Part shown: one piece after another, positions 1 to 6,078 of the stretch
How the letters are laid out: each line of letters starts with the position of its first letter
Numbering within the stretch: position 1 is the stretch's first letter
Assembly: GCA_011048645.1 (NCBI GenBank)
Contig: DSDR01000342.1
Coordinates: 1-7,821 of the forward strand
DNA length: 7,821 bases
DNA from: Phycisphaerales bacterium
Lineage (GTDB): Bacteria > Planctomycetota > Phycisphaerae > Sedimentisphaerales > Anaerohalosphaeraceae
Direction: 5' to 3'
Position numbers and translations under genes: made by a program
Notes under the pieces: generated by a model
Seen by the model: only the letters and a program-made list of their open reading frames with translations
What the model was told of the DNA's origin: nothing
Database searches by the model: none

Positions 1-54
1 GCCGCTCGGCTGTTGTGCGAGTTATCCGGCTCACTTTCGCCGCTCGGCTGTTGT
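1..54. repeat. 16-bp direct repeat at the window edge (38-bp period)
   Basis: GCCGCTCGGCTGTTGT occurs at 1-16 and again at 39-54, an exact 16-base match with a 38-base period. The second copy ends on the last base of the neighbouring TGA stop codon. Since the first copy starts at the window edge, it may be the beginning of a longer tandem array or of a repeated intergenic element. The remainder of these 54 bases shows no gene. Confidence 0.6.
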
Positions 55-509
55 CAAGGGCTGTTCAGCGCGGTTTTCAAGTCCATATAATAATAGGGCA
101 CACGGAATTGCCGGCAGAGGTGTTTGAGCTGCTTCAGCGTCGCTTCGGTCAGATCGCTTTGCGCCGCGGCGCTGCCGCCGCATTGAAAGATGCGGCATCC
201 GACAAAGCGCCGGGGATAGATGCTGCATCGTCCGTCAATACGATACGGACAAACCCCGTCGGTCATCGGCTTGAGCGGTCGCCCGACGTGATGGGCAAAA
301 TACAGCAGTTCCGGCGTCGTGATATAAAGCCGATGGCCGAACGCCTCAAAATCGCAGCAGTTGCCGCAAGCCCGGCACGGTGCGGCCTGATCACACGCGG
401 CGACAGCCTCATCAAGCCGCCGGTAGAGCGCGGCGACCTCTTTGAGCATCGCCCGACAGGACGACAGGCCGGGATGATAATCGGACCATGAAAACATCAT
501 CGCCCTCAT
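54..509 (-). CDS. YkgJ-family cysteine cluster protein (second of tandem pair)
   Basis: A 151-aa protein with the same cysteine-cluster plan as its upstream neighbour but little other likeness. The core is CRACGNCC (45-52), followed by C87, C95, C105 and C110, in the context CPYRIDGRCSIYPRRFVGC (87-105). There is an extra N-terminal helical stretch of about 40 residues (including C18 and C39), and a C-terminal tail with RQFRVPYYYMDL (133-144). Function is unknown; metal or Fe-S cluster binding is inferred from the family. The ATG at 509 overlaps the preceding stop (ATGA). In-frame ATGs at 500 and 497 are alternatives, with GAGG on the minus strand just upstream of them. It is the last gene visible; its TGA abuts a 16-bp direct repeat at the window edge. 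I see no terminator within the remaining 53 bases. Confidence 0.82.
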   Translation of the reverse strand: MRAMMFSWSDYHPGLSSCRAMLKEVAALYRRLDEAVAACDQAAPCRACGNCCDFEAFGHRLYITTPELLYFAHHVGRPLKPMTDGVCPYRIDGRCSIYPRRFVGCRIFQCGGSAAAQSDLTEATLKQLKHLCRQFRVPYYYMDLKTALNSP

Positions 510-958
510 ACCCGCCAGGATTTCTGTTTGCGAAGACGCTCAATGTCCTCAAACGCATACAGCCGCCCGCGATTGATGCCGGGGCACTTGACCGCGGCCC
601 TATTCCAGTTATCCGGCGAGGCAAGATTCTCATTCCAGAACGGCCACGTTCGACACTGATTGGGACGAACCGAATAGATCGCACAGCCCCGGCAGCCGTT
701 ATTGCCCGGCGTCAGAAAGATACAGTCATTGGTCATCGGATCTTCGATGATGCTCAATCGAAAACCGACGCGGCGAATATATTGTTTGCGCACCGCCTCG
801 ACCGACATCCGCAGGTGCTCAGCCAGCCGCTCAATCTCACGGGTCGTGATCCAGATGTAGCCTTCTTCCGGCCCGGCGCAGCAGCGGCCGCAGCCGGTGC
901 ACTCAAAATGCAGCCCGCAGGCGTACCAGCATTTGCTCTTGATTATTTTTTCCATCAT
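506..958 (-). CDS. YkgJ-family cysteine cluster protein (first of tandem pair)
   Basis: A 150-aa soluble protein of the CxxCxxCC family (YkgJ type, described as a zinc- or iron-chelating domain). It contains 11 cysteines: C10 and C14, the core CTGCGRCC (20-27), C79, the pair C89/C92, C102 and C125. The segment CAIYSVRPNQCRTWPFW (92-108) is the second half of the family signature, where cysteines and a conserved aromatic/proline patch complete the metal site. The C-terminal tail (about 130-150) is charged and probably helical. The molecular role of the family is not established; the metal could be zinc, iron or an iron-sulfur cluster. ATG overlaps the recO stop (ATGA); a second ATG follows immediately. 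Its own stop overlaps the start of the next family member in the same way, so recO and both genes are probably translated as a coupled set. Confidence 0.85.
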   Translation of the reverse strand: MMEKIIKSKCWYACGLHFECTGCGRCCAGPEEGYIWITTREIERLAEHLRMSVEAVRKQYIRRVGFRLSIIEDPMTNDCIFLTPGNNGCRGCAIYSVRPNQCRTWPFWNENLASPDNWNRAAVKCPGINRGRLYAFEDIERLRKQKSWRV

Positions 959-1701
959 GTGCGATTCTGTTCCATAACGTATTTTTCCATTTTCGGCGGA
1001 CGACCGAGCAGCTCGGTGAAGTGATAAATCAGCGCCCGTTCCGCCTCGGCCGCCACAGTCGGCGCCTTGTCAAACGGGACGGAACGATTCAATACCGCCG
1101 CGCAGGCGGCGCTGAGACGGCGTTTGTCGGCAAAACTCGGCTCACAGCCGGGACAGAGCAGCCCGTTGGCCGCGCTGCTGAAATACAGGTCTTTCGGCGT
1201 CGTGGTAACGGCCAGACCGCAATTGACACACACATCCAGTACCGGCGCGATACCCACCTCGGCCAGCAGCGTCAATTGATAATCCATCAGCACGGATAAT
1301 ACACGTACCTCTTGGTCGCCTTGCTCAAGATGCTCCAATGCGGCAACCAGCGCATCAAACAGGGCCGGGTGCGGGTCGTACTCCTGACAGAACGCCTCGG
1401 TTAACTCCAGCGCAAACAGTCCCGCATACATCGCCCTCAGATGCGTATGCAGCAGGCGAAACCGCGGTATCCGAACCAACTCGGTCAACGTGGCCAGCTT
1501 GTCTGTCGGCGAGGGGATAAACATCACCTGCCCGAAGGCAAACGGCTCAATCGCTCCCTCAAAGGCGGACTTGGGACGCCGCGAGCCTTTGGCCATGGCG
1601 GCAATCTTGCCGTGTTCGCGCGTCAGCAAGGTAACGACTTGTGAGGTCTCGGAATAATTCACCCCGCGCAGGGCCAACGCTGTGTCTTTAATCTTTGTCA
1701 T
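955..1701 (-). CDS. recO: DNA repair protein RecO
   Basis: A 248-aa recombination mediator. In known systems RecO works with RecR (and RecF) to load RecA on SSB-coated single-stranded DNA, and it anneals strands. The N-terminal ~80 residues form the OB-fold, with the typical opening KDTALALRGVNYSETSQVV (5-23) and LTREHGKIAAMAKGSRR (26-42). The C-terminal helical domain has a four-cysteine zinc site, CVNC (158-161) and CPGC (183-186), preceding FSSAANG-type sequence as in zinc-bearing RecO proteins. Length is typical. The start is ATG, 10 nt after the stop of the CNNM-like gene; I see no clear Shine-Dalgarno sequence, so translation may depend on coupling with the gene before it. The stop overlaps the next gene as ATGA. 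RecO also lies downstream of the phoH/ybeY cluster in Bacillus, so the placement is an old one. Confidence 0.95.
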   Translation of the reverse strand: MTKIKDTALALRGVNYSETSQVVTLLTREHGKIAAMAKGSRRPKSAFEGAIEPFAFGQVMFIPSPTDKLATLTELVRIPRFRLLHTHLRAMYAGLFALELTEAFCQEYDPHPALFDALVAALEHLEQGDQEVRVLSVLMDYQLTLLAEVGIAPVLDVCVNCGLAVTTTPKDLYFSSAANGLLCPGCEPSFADKRRLSAACAAVLNRSVPFDKAPTVAAEAERALIYHFTELLGRPPKMEKYVMEQNRT

Positions 1702-1711
1702 ACGGGCACGT

Positions 1712-2977
1712 TCAGCCGGTCTTCTTTTCCGGCGTCAGTTTACGGATGCGAAGCCGTTTGATGCTGCGCGGGCCGGCCGCTTTGATGGTAAACGCCAAAT
1801 CTTTATAAACAAAGGACTCGCCGGCCTTGGGGATATAGCCTAAATAGGAAAACACAAATCCGCCGACGGTGTCGTAATCTTCCTCGTCCGGCAGGTCGAT
1901 TTTCAACTTGTCATTGACATCGTCAATGTACATTCGAGCGTCCACTTCATAGGTCGTCTCATCCAGCTTGCGAAACGATTCACTGACAGGCTTTTCATAT
2001 TCGTCGGCAATTTCGCCCACGAGTTCTTCAAGAATATCCTCAATCGTCACGATGCCCGCCGTGCCGCCGTATTCATCGAGCACGACGGCAAAATGCAGCT
2101 TTTGATTCTGAAATTCGTGCAGCAGGTCGCGCAGCGGCTTGCTTTCGGGCACAAAGTACGCCGGACGCATCCGTTCGCGCACGCGAAAGGCCGCCTCGTC
2201 TTTGCCGATCTCATCCAGCAGATCCTTGGCGTAAATCAGCCCCGCGATGTTGTCAATCGTGCCCTCATAGACCGGCAGTCGCGAGTGCCCTTCGCGCCGA
2301 ATGACATCGAGCACCGTCGGCAAATCGGCCTCGGCGCTGACGGCGATCAAATCGGTTCGCGGCGTCATAATCTCATCGGCCGTGGTCTCATCCAGTTCAA
2401 GTACATTTTCAATCATCTCCAGCTCTTCTTCATCGACGACGCCTTCCAGCCGGCCCTGCTCGACGAAACTGAGAATTTCTTCCTGTCGTTCTTCCTGCTC
2501 CTGTTCGGGATCGGCCACCGGCACCCCTGCCAGTCGGCGCACCAGTCGATCATGCAGGGAAACGACAGACAGCGCCGGTCGCATCAGCCACATCAGCAGC
2601 TTCAACAGCCCCCACGTGCGGGGCAGAATGGACTCGCCGGCGTGTTTAGCCCAGGCGTGAGGGATGATCAGATTAAAGACTTCCAAAATCGCCAGCGCCG
2701 CCAGAAAGGTCAGCAGGTAATGACGATCAGCCAGCCATCGGGCCAGCAGCAGAATGATCGCGGCATTGGCCGCGACGCGAAAAAAACCGCACGTCAGCGT
2801 CAGCGGCTCAACATCGCGCAAAAAAACTTCGAGCATTTCTTCGCGTCCGGCCCGGCGAAACCCCTCCTGCAATTTTATCCGCGAACAGGAAGCCAGCGCC
2901 ACTTTATGCAGCGCAAAAAACAACGAAACAAGCGTCAATCCACACATCAGGACAATCGACCAACCCACATCGTCCAC
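1712..2977 (-). CDS. CNNM/CorC-type membrane protein with CBS pair (divergent DUF21 domain)
   Basis: A 421-aa protein with the HlyC/CorC/CNNM architecture: an N-terminal DUF21-like membrane region (hydrophobic stretches about 5-22, 61-81, 87-106, 122-140), an acidic linker rich in Glu and Gln (156-170), a tandem CBS pair (about 200-320) and a C-terminal CorC_HlyC domain (about 335-415). Clear motifs are DEIMTPRTDL (201-210), GHSRLPVYEG (230-239), DEYGGTAGIVTIEDILEELV (301-320) and DTVGGF (369-374). Family members bind adenine nucleotides through the CBS pair and are linked to magnesium or cobalt export. The membrane domain is unusual: where relatives have a serine/glutamate-rich SETAL-type motif this protein has ALHKVAL (22-28), and where they have FGE.LPK it has FNLIIPH (101-107). 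Ion transport is therefore uncertain. The start is GTG with a good ribosome site. It follows ybeY as corC follows in proteobacteria and is 10 nt before recO. Confidence 0.88.
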   Translation of the reverse strand: MDDVGWSIVLMCGLTLVSLFFALHKVALASCSRIKLQEGFRRAGREEMLEVFLRDVEPLTLTCGFFRVAANAAIILLLARWLADRHYLLTFLAALAILEVFNLIIPHAWAKHAGESILPRTWGLLKLLMWLMRPALSVVSLHDRLVRRLAGVPVADPEQEQEERQEEILSFVEQGRLEGVVDEEELEMIENVLELDETTADEIMTPRTDLIAVSAEADLPTVLDVIRREGHSRLPVYEGTIDNIAGLIYAKDLLDEIGKDEAAFRVRERMRPAYFVPESKPLRDLLHEFQNQKLHFAVVLDEYGGTAGIVTIEDILEELVGEIADEYEKPVSESFRKLDETTYEVDARMYIDDVNDKLKIDLPDEEDYDTVGGFVFSYLGYIPKAGESFVYKDLAFTIKAAGPRSIKRLRIRKLTPEKKTG

Positions 2978-2986
2978 GATATTCTT

Positions 2987-2990
2987 TCCT
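2987..2990 (-). promoter_or_regulatory. Ribosome binding site for the CNNM/CorC-like gene
   Basis: AGGA (within AAAGGAAAG on the minus strand) lies 9 nt upstream of the GTG at 2977. It sits in the 68-nt gap after ybeY, the second largest gap in the operon. I could not find a convincing promoter in this gap. Confidence 0.6.
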
Positions 2991-3045
2991 TTCCATTAAA
3001 AGCGTTATCCATTCATTGTTGATTCGGTTCGGCCAAGACCGGAAA

Positions 3046-3528
3046 TCAGCCATCCGACTTTGTGTTCTGCTTTCGGCCGTAATAGATACCGCCGAACCCC
3101 AGCGTTTCCAAAACAGCCTCTTCGGTCCGGTGCATTCGGGCGGCCTCTTGAGGCGTGCCGTCGTCAAAGCCCAGATTGTGCAGCAGTCCGTGAATCACAT
3201 ACAGCGTCAGTTCCGCTTCGGGGCTGTGGCCGCGCTGCTGAGCCTGCACCGCCGCCAATTGTGCATTGACGATCAGATCAAAAACGCACATCTCTTCAAA
3301 TTCATCGGTCAAGTCAAAGCTGATTACGTCGGTCGCCGTATTTTGATTCAGAAACCGTTGATGATAGTAACGCATCCGCTCATCGCCGACGATTGTAATC
3401 GTCACCGTTGCCGACTCGCAGCGACGCCGATGCAGAACCGCCTCGGCCGCTGTCCGCAGCGTTTCAATCACCGCCGGTGGGCACTCAACCTCCGGCTCAA
3501 ATTGAATATCCCATCGGGGATCGGTCAT
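3046..3528 (-). CDS. ybeY: Endoribonuclease YbeY (16S rRNA maturation), variant motif
   Basis: A small metal-dependent ribonuclease family protein, in known members needed for 16S rRNA 3' end maturation and ribosome quality control. From the ATG at 3528 it has 160 aa, normal length. It has the TDVISF strand motif (66-71) and the metal site HGLLHNLGFDD (113-123). The family consensus ends in GYDH with three histidine ligands; here His113 and His117 are present but the third position is Asp123. The position matching Arg59 of E. coli YbeY seems to be Leu58 (in FLNQNTATD). Both changes recall YbeY subtypes I associate with Bacteroidota and Planctomycetota, so the protein is probably active. The HD-protein stop and this ATG share one base (TGATG), implying coupled translation; a TTG one codon earlier is an alternative start. 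AGGA lies 9 nt upstream of the ATG. Its position near phoH is the conserved ybeZ-ybeY association. Confidence 0.93.
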   Translation of the reverse strand: MTDPRWDIQFEPEVECPPAVIETLRTAAEAVLHRRRCESATVTITIVGDERMRYYHQRFLNQNTATDVISFDLTDEFEEMCVFDLIVNAQLAAVQAQQRGHSPEAELTLYVIHGLLHNLGFDDGTPQEAARMHRTEEAVLETLGFGGIYYGRKQNTKSDG

Positions 3529-5093
3529 CAACGGCTGTCCTGTTCGGCAAGTTTAACCATATTCTGTTCGTTTCCGTTTTTGGTCGCAGTCGGTTCGTTG
3601 AGTTTGGGGTAAGCGATCCGGCCGTGATGGTGCGCGGCCAGCGATTTGGACAAACTGGCCTCGATGCGGCTCAGCTCGCGCAGCGTCAGTTCGCACTCGT
3701 CAAACTGGCCGTCCTGCAGGCGCTTCATCGCGATATGATGCACCATCGATTCGACTTTTGTCGGGGCGGCGTCGGTCAGCGTGCGCGCCGCGCTTTCGGC
3801 CGCGTCGGCCAGCATCACAATCGCCGCTTCTTTGGAACGCGGCTTGGGGCCGGGATAGCGAAACTCCGCCTCGGTCACGGGCATTTGCCGCTCATCCTGT
3901 TTCTTGCGGGCTTCGTTGTAAAAATACTCCATCAGCGTCGTGCCGTGATGCGTCTCAATAAACTGCCGCAAGACCGCCGGCAGGCCGAATTCCCTGGCAA
4001 TTTCAATGCCGTCTTTGACGTGCCCGACAATCACCAACTGACTCATCGCCGGGGAAAGCTGTTCATGACGACTGGCCAGCCCCATCTGATTTTCCACAAA
4101 ATAGGTCGGCTTGTTGATTTTGCCGATATCGTGATAGTACGCCCCGACACGGCACAGCAGACCGTTGGCGCCGATGGTCTCGGCGGCGTTTTCGGCAATC
4201 GAACCGATCAATAGACTATGGCTAAACGTGCCCGGCGCATCCAGCGCCAGCTTGCGCAGCAGCGGCTGGTTGGCGTCGCTGTAGTCCAGCAGCGTCATAC
4301 TCGTGGCAATGCCGAAGGCCGATTCGATAATCGGCAAAAACGCCTGAAGGATCACACCAACGGCAAACGTCGCGCCGGCGGCGACGCCCGATTGAAACAG
4401 CGTTTGCCGCATCGGCAGGCTCTGAATCACACCCAGCGCCAATGCGGTAATGAAGACGGCCAGGGTGGCGAACAGGGAAACCTCAATGAGTTTTTTGCGG
4501 GTGCGGATTTCGCGCAGGCTAAAGCAGCAGACCATAATCCCGGCCATCATCGTCAAAAACAACTCCACCGTGGCGATTTGTCCTACGGCAAAACAGGCCA
4601 GGATCGCGTAAAACATCGTCATCCCGATGGCAAACCGCTGATCGTAGGCGATCGTCAACACAATCGCACAGGCCACCGCCGTGCCGGTGGCCAGATACAT
4701 CCATTTTTCCGACAACGACAACAACCGCGTCGCCGCCAACAACAGCCAGAACAGGGACGCCAGCGCTACCGTCCGTATGGGACGGGCGATGATCCGCGGC
4801 TGATAGGCGTGAATGTACACCGCCGCACCGACGGCGATGATTCCGACGATCACGCCCAGGGCGGCGATCTGCGGCCAGGGCCGAAAGACCCTGAATCCCT
4901 GTGCGTAAAACTCCTCATGGCCGGTATCCAGCCCCAGAATCGCCAGCGTCGCGGCGATAAAACACGCCAGTATCAGCAGCCCCACGGGAATCGGGCTGTT
5001 GACCACACTGCTGAGCCGCCCGAACCGCCCTGAGGCAATCGTCTCACGAACGCGCTGTCGGCGTGCGTTGACTTTTTTCTTGGTCATACCCAC
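3528..5093 (-). CDS. Membrane HD-domain phosphohydrolase, short PgpH/YqfF type
   Basis: A 521-aa membrane protein with a C-terminal HD phosphohydrolase domain. About eight hydrophobic segments are visible (roughly 36-54, 76-94, 107-125, 132-149, 155-170, 175-192, 203-223, 237-258). The HD domain follows with NQPLLRKLALDAPGTFSHS (275-293, His292), YYHDIGK (319-325, the His321-Asp322 pair), GHVKDG (357-362), ETHHGTT (380-386), FRYPGPKP (411-418) and VMLADAAES (426-434, Asp430). These closely match the PgpH/YqfF family, whose studied members hydrolyse cyclic di-AMP. Those members are about 700 aa and carry a large extracellular domain after the first membrane helix; here only about 20 residues join the first two helices, so that sensor domain is absent. 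The substrate is inferred only. The start is GTG with GGGGA 7 nt upstream; the ATG at 5087 (two codons later) is an alternative. The stop overlaps the ybeY start as TGATG. Confidence 0.88.
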   Translation of the reverse strand: MGMTKKKVNARRQRVRETIASGRFGRLSSVVNSPIPVGLLILACFIAATLAILGLDTGHEEFYAQGFRVFRPWPQIAALGVIVGIIAVGAAVYIHAYQPRIIARPIRTVALASLFWLLLAATRLLSLSEKWMYLATGTAVACAIVLTIAYDQRFAIGMTMFYAILACFAVGQIATVELFLTMMAGIMVCCFSLREIRTRKKLIEVSLFATLAVFITALALGVIQSLPMRQTLFQSGVAAGATFAVGVILQAFLPIIESAFGIATSMTLLDYSDANQPLLRKLALDAPGTFSHSLLIGSIAENAAETIGANGLLCRVGAYYHDIGKINKPTYFVENQMGLASRHEQLSPAMSQLVIVGHVKDGIEIAREFGLPAVLRQFIETHHGTTLMEYFYNEARKKQDERQMPVTEAEFRYPGPKPRSKEAAIVMLADAAESAARTLTDAAPTKVESMVHHIAMKRLQDGQFDECELTLRELSRIEASLSKSLAAHHHGRIAYPKLNEPTATKNGNEQNMVKLAEQDSR

Positions 5094-5096
5094 ACA

Positions 5097-6056
5097 TCAA
5101 TCCCCACGCTGCGACGGTTTACCGTGCTTCTTGTCGTCGTAGGCCTGAACGATCTTGTGGACCAGTTTATGGCGAACGATGTCGGCCTTTTCCAGTTCCA
5201 CCGTGCCGATGCCGTTAATACCGCCGAGCGTTCGAATGGCATCCACCAGTCCGCTGACTTGCCCTTCCTCCAGATCCACCTGCGTGATATCGCCGGTCAC
5301 AATCATTTTGGACCCGCGTCCCAGCCGCGTCAGAAACATCAGCATTTGCGAGGTGGAGGTGTTTTGCGCCTCATCGCAGATGATGACCGCCTCATTGAGT
5401 GTGCGGCCGCGCATAAACGCCAGCGGAATGATCTCAATGATGTCCATTTCCATAAACTTGCGCATCTGGCCGAATTCCATCATATCTTCGAGGCTGTCAA
5501 ACAGCGGTCGCAGATAGGGATTGACCTTGGCCTGCAGATCGCCGGGCAGAAAGCCCAGTCGTTCGCCGGCCTCGACCGCCGGACGCGCTAAAACGATCTT
5601 TCGGATTTGTTTTTTGCGCAGCATCGACACCGCCACCGCCACGGCCAGATAGGTCTTGCCGGTGCCGGCAGGACCGACACAAAACGTCAGGTCGTTCTTG
5701 AGCATCGTTTCAATGTAGCGAAGCTGTCCTTTGGTAAACGGTTCAATGACTCCCTTGTGGGAATACACCTCGATGACATCGGCTCGGGTCGGGACAATCT
5801 GGCTTTCAGACTGGCTCATCAACTCGCGCACGTCCGACTCGCTCAAGACGCCGCGTTCAATCAGCCGCTTTTGCATCCGGTCAATCACATCGGCGGCCAA
5901 TCGAACCGCGGTCGCCCCGCCGTTCACAATGACCGTGCCGTTGCGCGCGCCAATCTGCACGTTGAGCGTCTCGCGAATCAGCCGCAAATGCGCATCGGCC
6001 CGGCCGAACAGCTCCTGCCGCTGCGCGTCAGATTCCAGTTGTATTTTCAGTTCCAA
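5097..6056 (-). CDS. phoH: PhoH family protein (KH domain plus P-loop ATPase, YbeZ type)
   Basis: A 319-aa protein of the PhoH/YbeZ family, cytoplasmic NTP hydrolases associated with RNA metabolism and often encoded next to YbeY. The N-terminal ~75 residues fit the small KH-like region, with a probable linker to about residue 105. The ATPase core has Walker A GPAGTGKT (128-135), the conserved VLARPAVEAGERLGFLPG (155-172), Walker B VIICDEAQN (224-232; Asp228, Glu229) and the sensor-like VTGDITQVDL (253-262). All key residues are present and the length is normal. The start is TTG, supported by an AGGA ribosome site; the next in-frame methionine, Met61, lies inside the N-terminal domain. The stop TGA is 3 nt before the GTG of the HD protein gene, so the two are probably co-translated. 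The precise substrate of the family is unsettled; the phosphate-starvation name is historical. Confidence in the family is very high. Confidence 0.95.
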   Translation of the reverse strand: MELKIQLESDAQRQELFGRADAHLRLIRETLNVQIGARNGTVIVNGGATAVRLAADVIDRMQKRLIERGVLSESDVRELMSQSESQIVPTRADVIEVYSHKGVIEPFTKGQLRYIETMLKNDLTFCVGPAGTGKTYLAVAVAVSMLRKKQIRKIVLARPAVEAGERLGFLPGDLQAKVNPYLRPLFDSLEDMMEFGQMRKFMEMDIIEIIPLAFMRGRTLNEAVIICDEAQNTSTSQMLMFLTRLGRGSKMIVTGDITQVDLEEGQVSGLVDAIRTLGGINGIGTVELEKADIVRHKLVHKIVQAYDDKKHGKPSQRGD

Positions 6057-6063
6057 ATATGTT

Positions 6064-6067
6064 TCCT
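6064..6067 (-). promoter_or_regulatory. Ribosome binding site for the TTG-started phoH
   Basis: AGGA (within ACAGGAAAC on the minus strand) lies 7 nt upstream of the TTG at 6056, within the 22-nt gap after the cdsA stop. I see no ATG or GTG in frame between the cdsA stop and this TTG, so the site and the frame together decide the non-ATG start. Confidence 0.65.
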
Positions 6068-6078
6068 GTAACGTCCAT

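Noticed and set aside
1..54. Start of a CRISPR array
   Set aside because: The repeat is only 16 bases with a 22-base spacer and two copies, shorter than typical CRISPR repeats, and no cas genes are nearby.
29..57. Possible minus-strand promoter with TTGACA at 52-57
   Set aside because: At 17 nt spacing the -10 position reads GTGAGC, which is not -10-like; the nearest GATAAC is about 25 nt away, too far.
15..1024. Plus-strand open frames (15-491, 488-1024) opposite the cysteine-cluster genes
   Set aside because: The minus strand frames hold the CxxCxxCC signatures and fit the ATGA overlap pattern; the plus frames show no motif or ribosome site.
2093..3022. Long plus-strand open frame of 309 codons opposite the CNNM-like gene
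   Set aside because: Its product is rich in Gln, Arg and His without recognisable motifs, and the opposite strand carries clear CBS and CorC_HlyC motifs. It is an antisense shadow.
2978..3045. Internal promoter in the 68-nt gap before the CNNM-like gene
   Set aside because: A GATAAC is present, but no -35-like sequence lies at suitable spacing; I could support only the ribosome site.
3408..5033. Plus-strand open frames (3408-4214 and 4218-5033) opposite the HD protein gene
   Set aside because: Low-complexity Arg/Gln/His-rich products with no family motif, while the minus strand has complete HD-domain motifs in the same bases.
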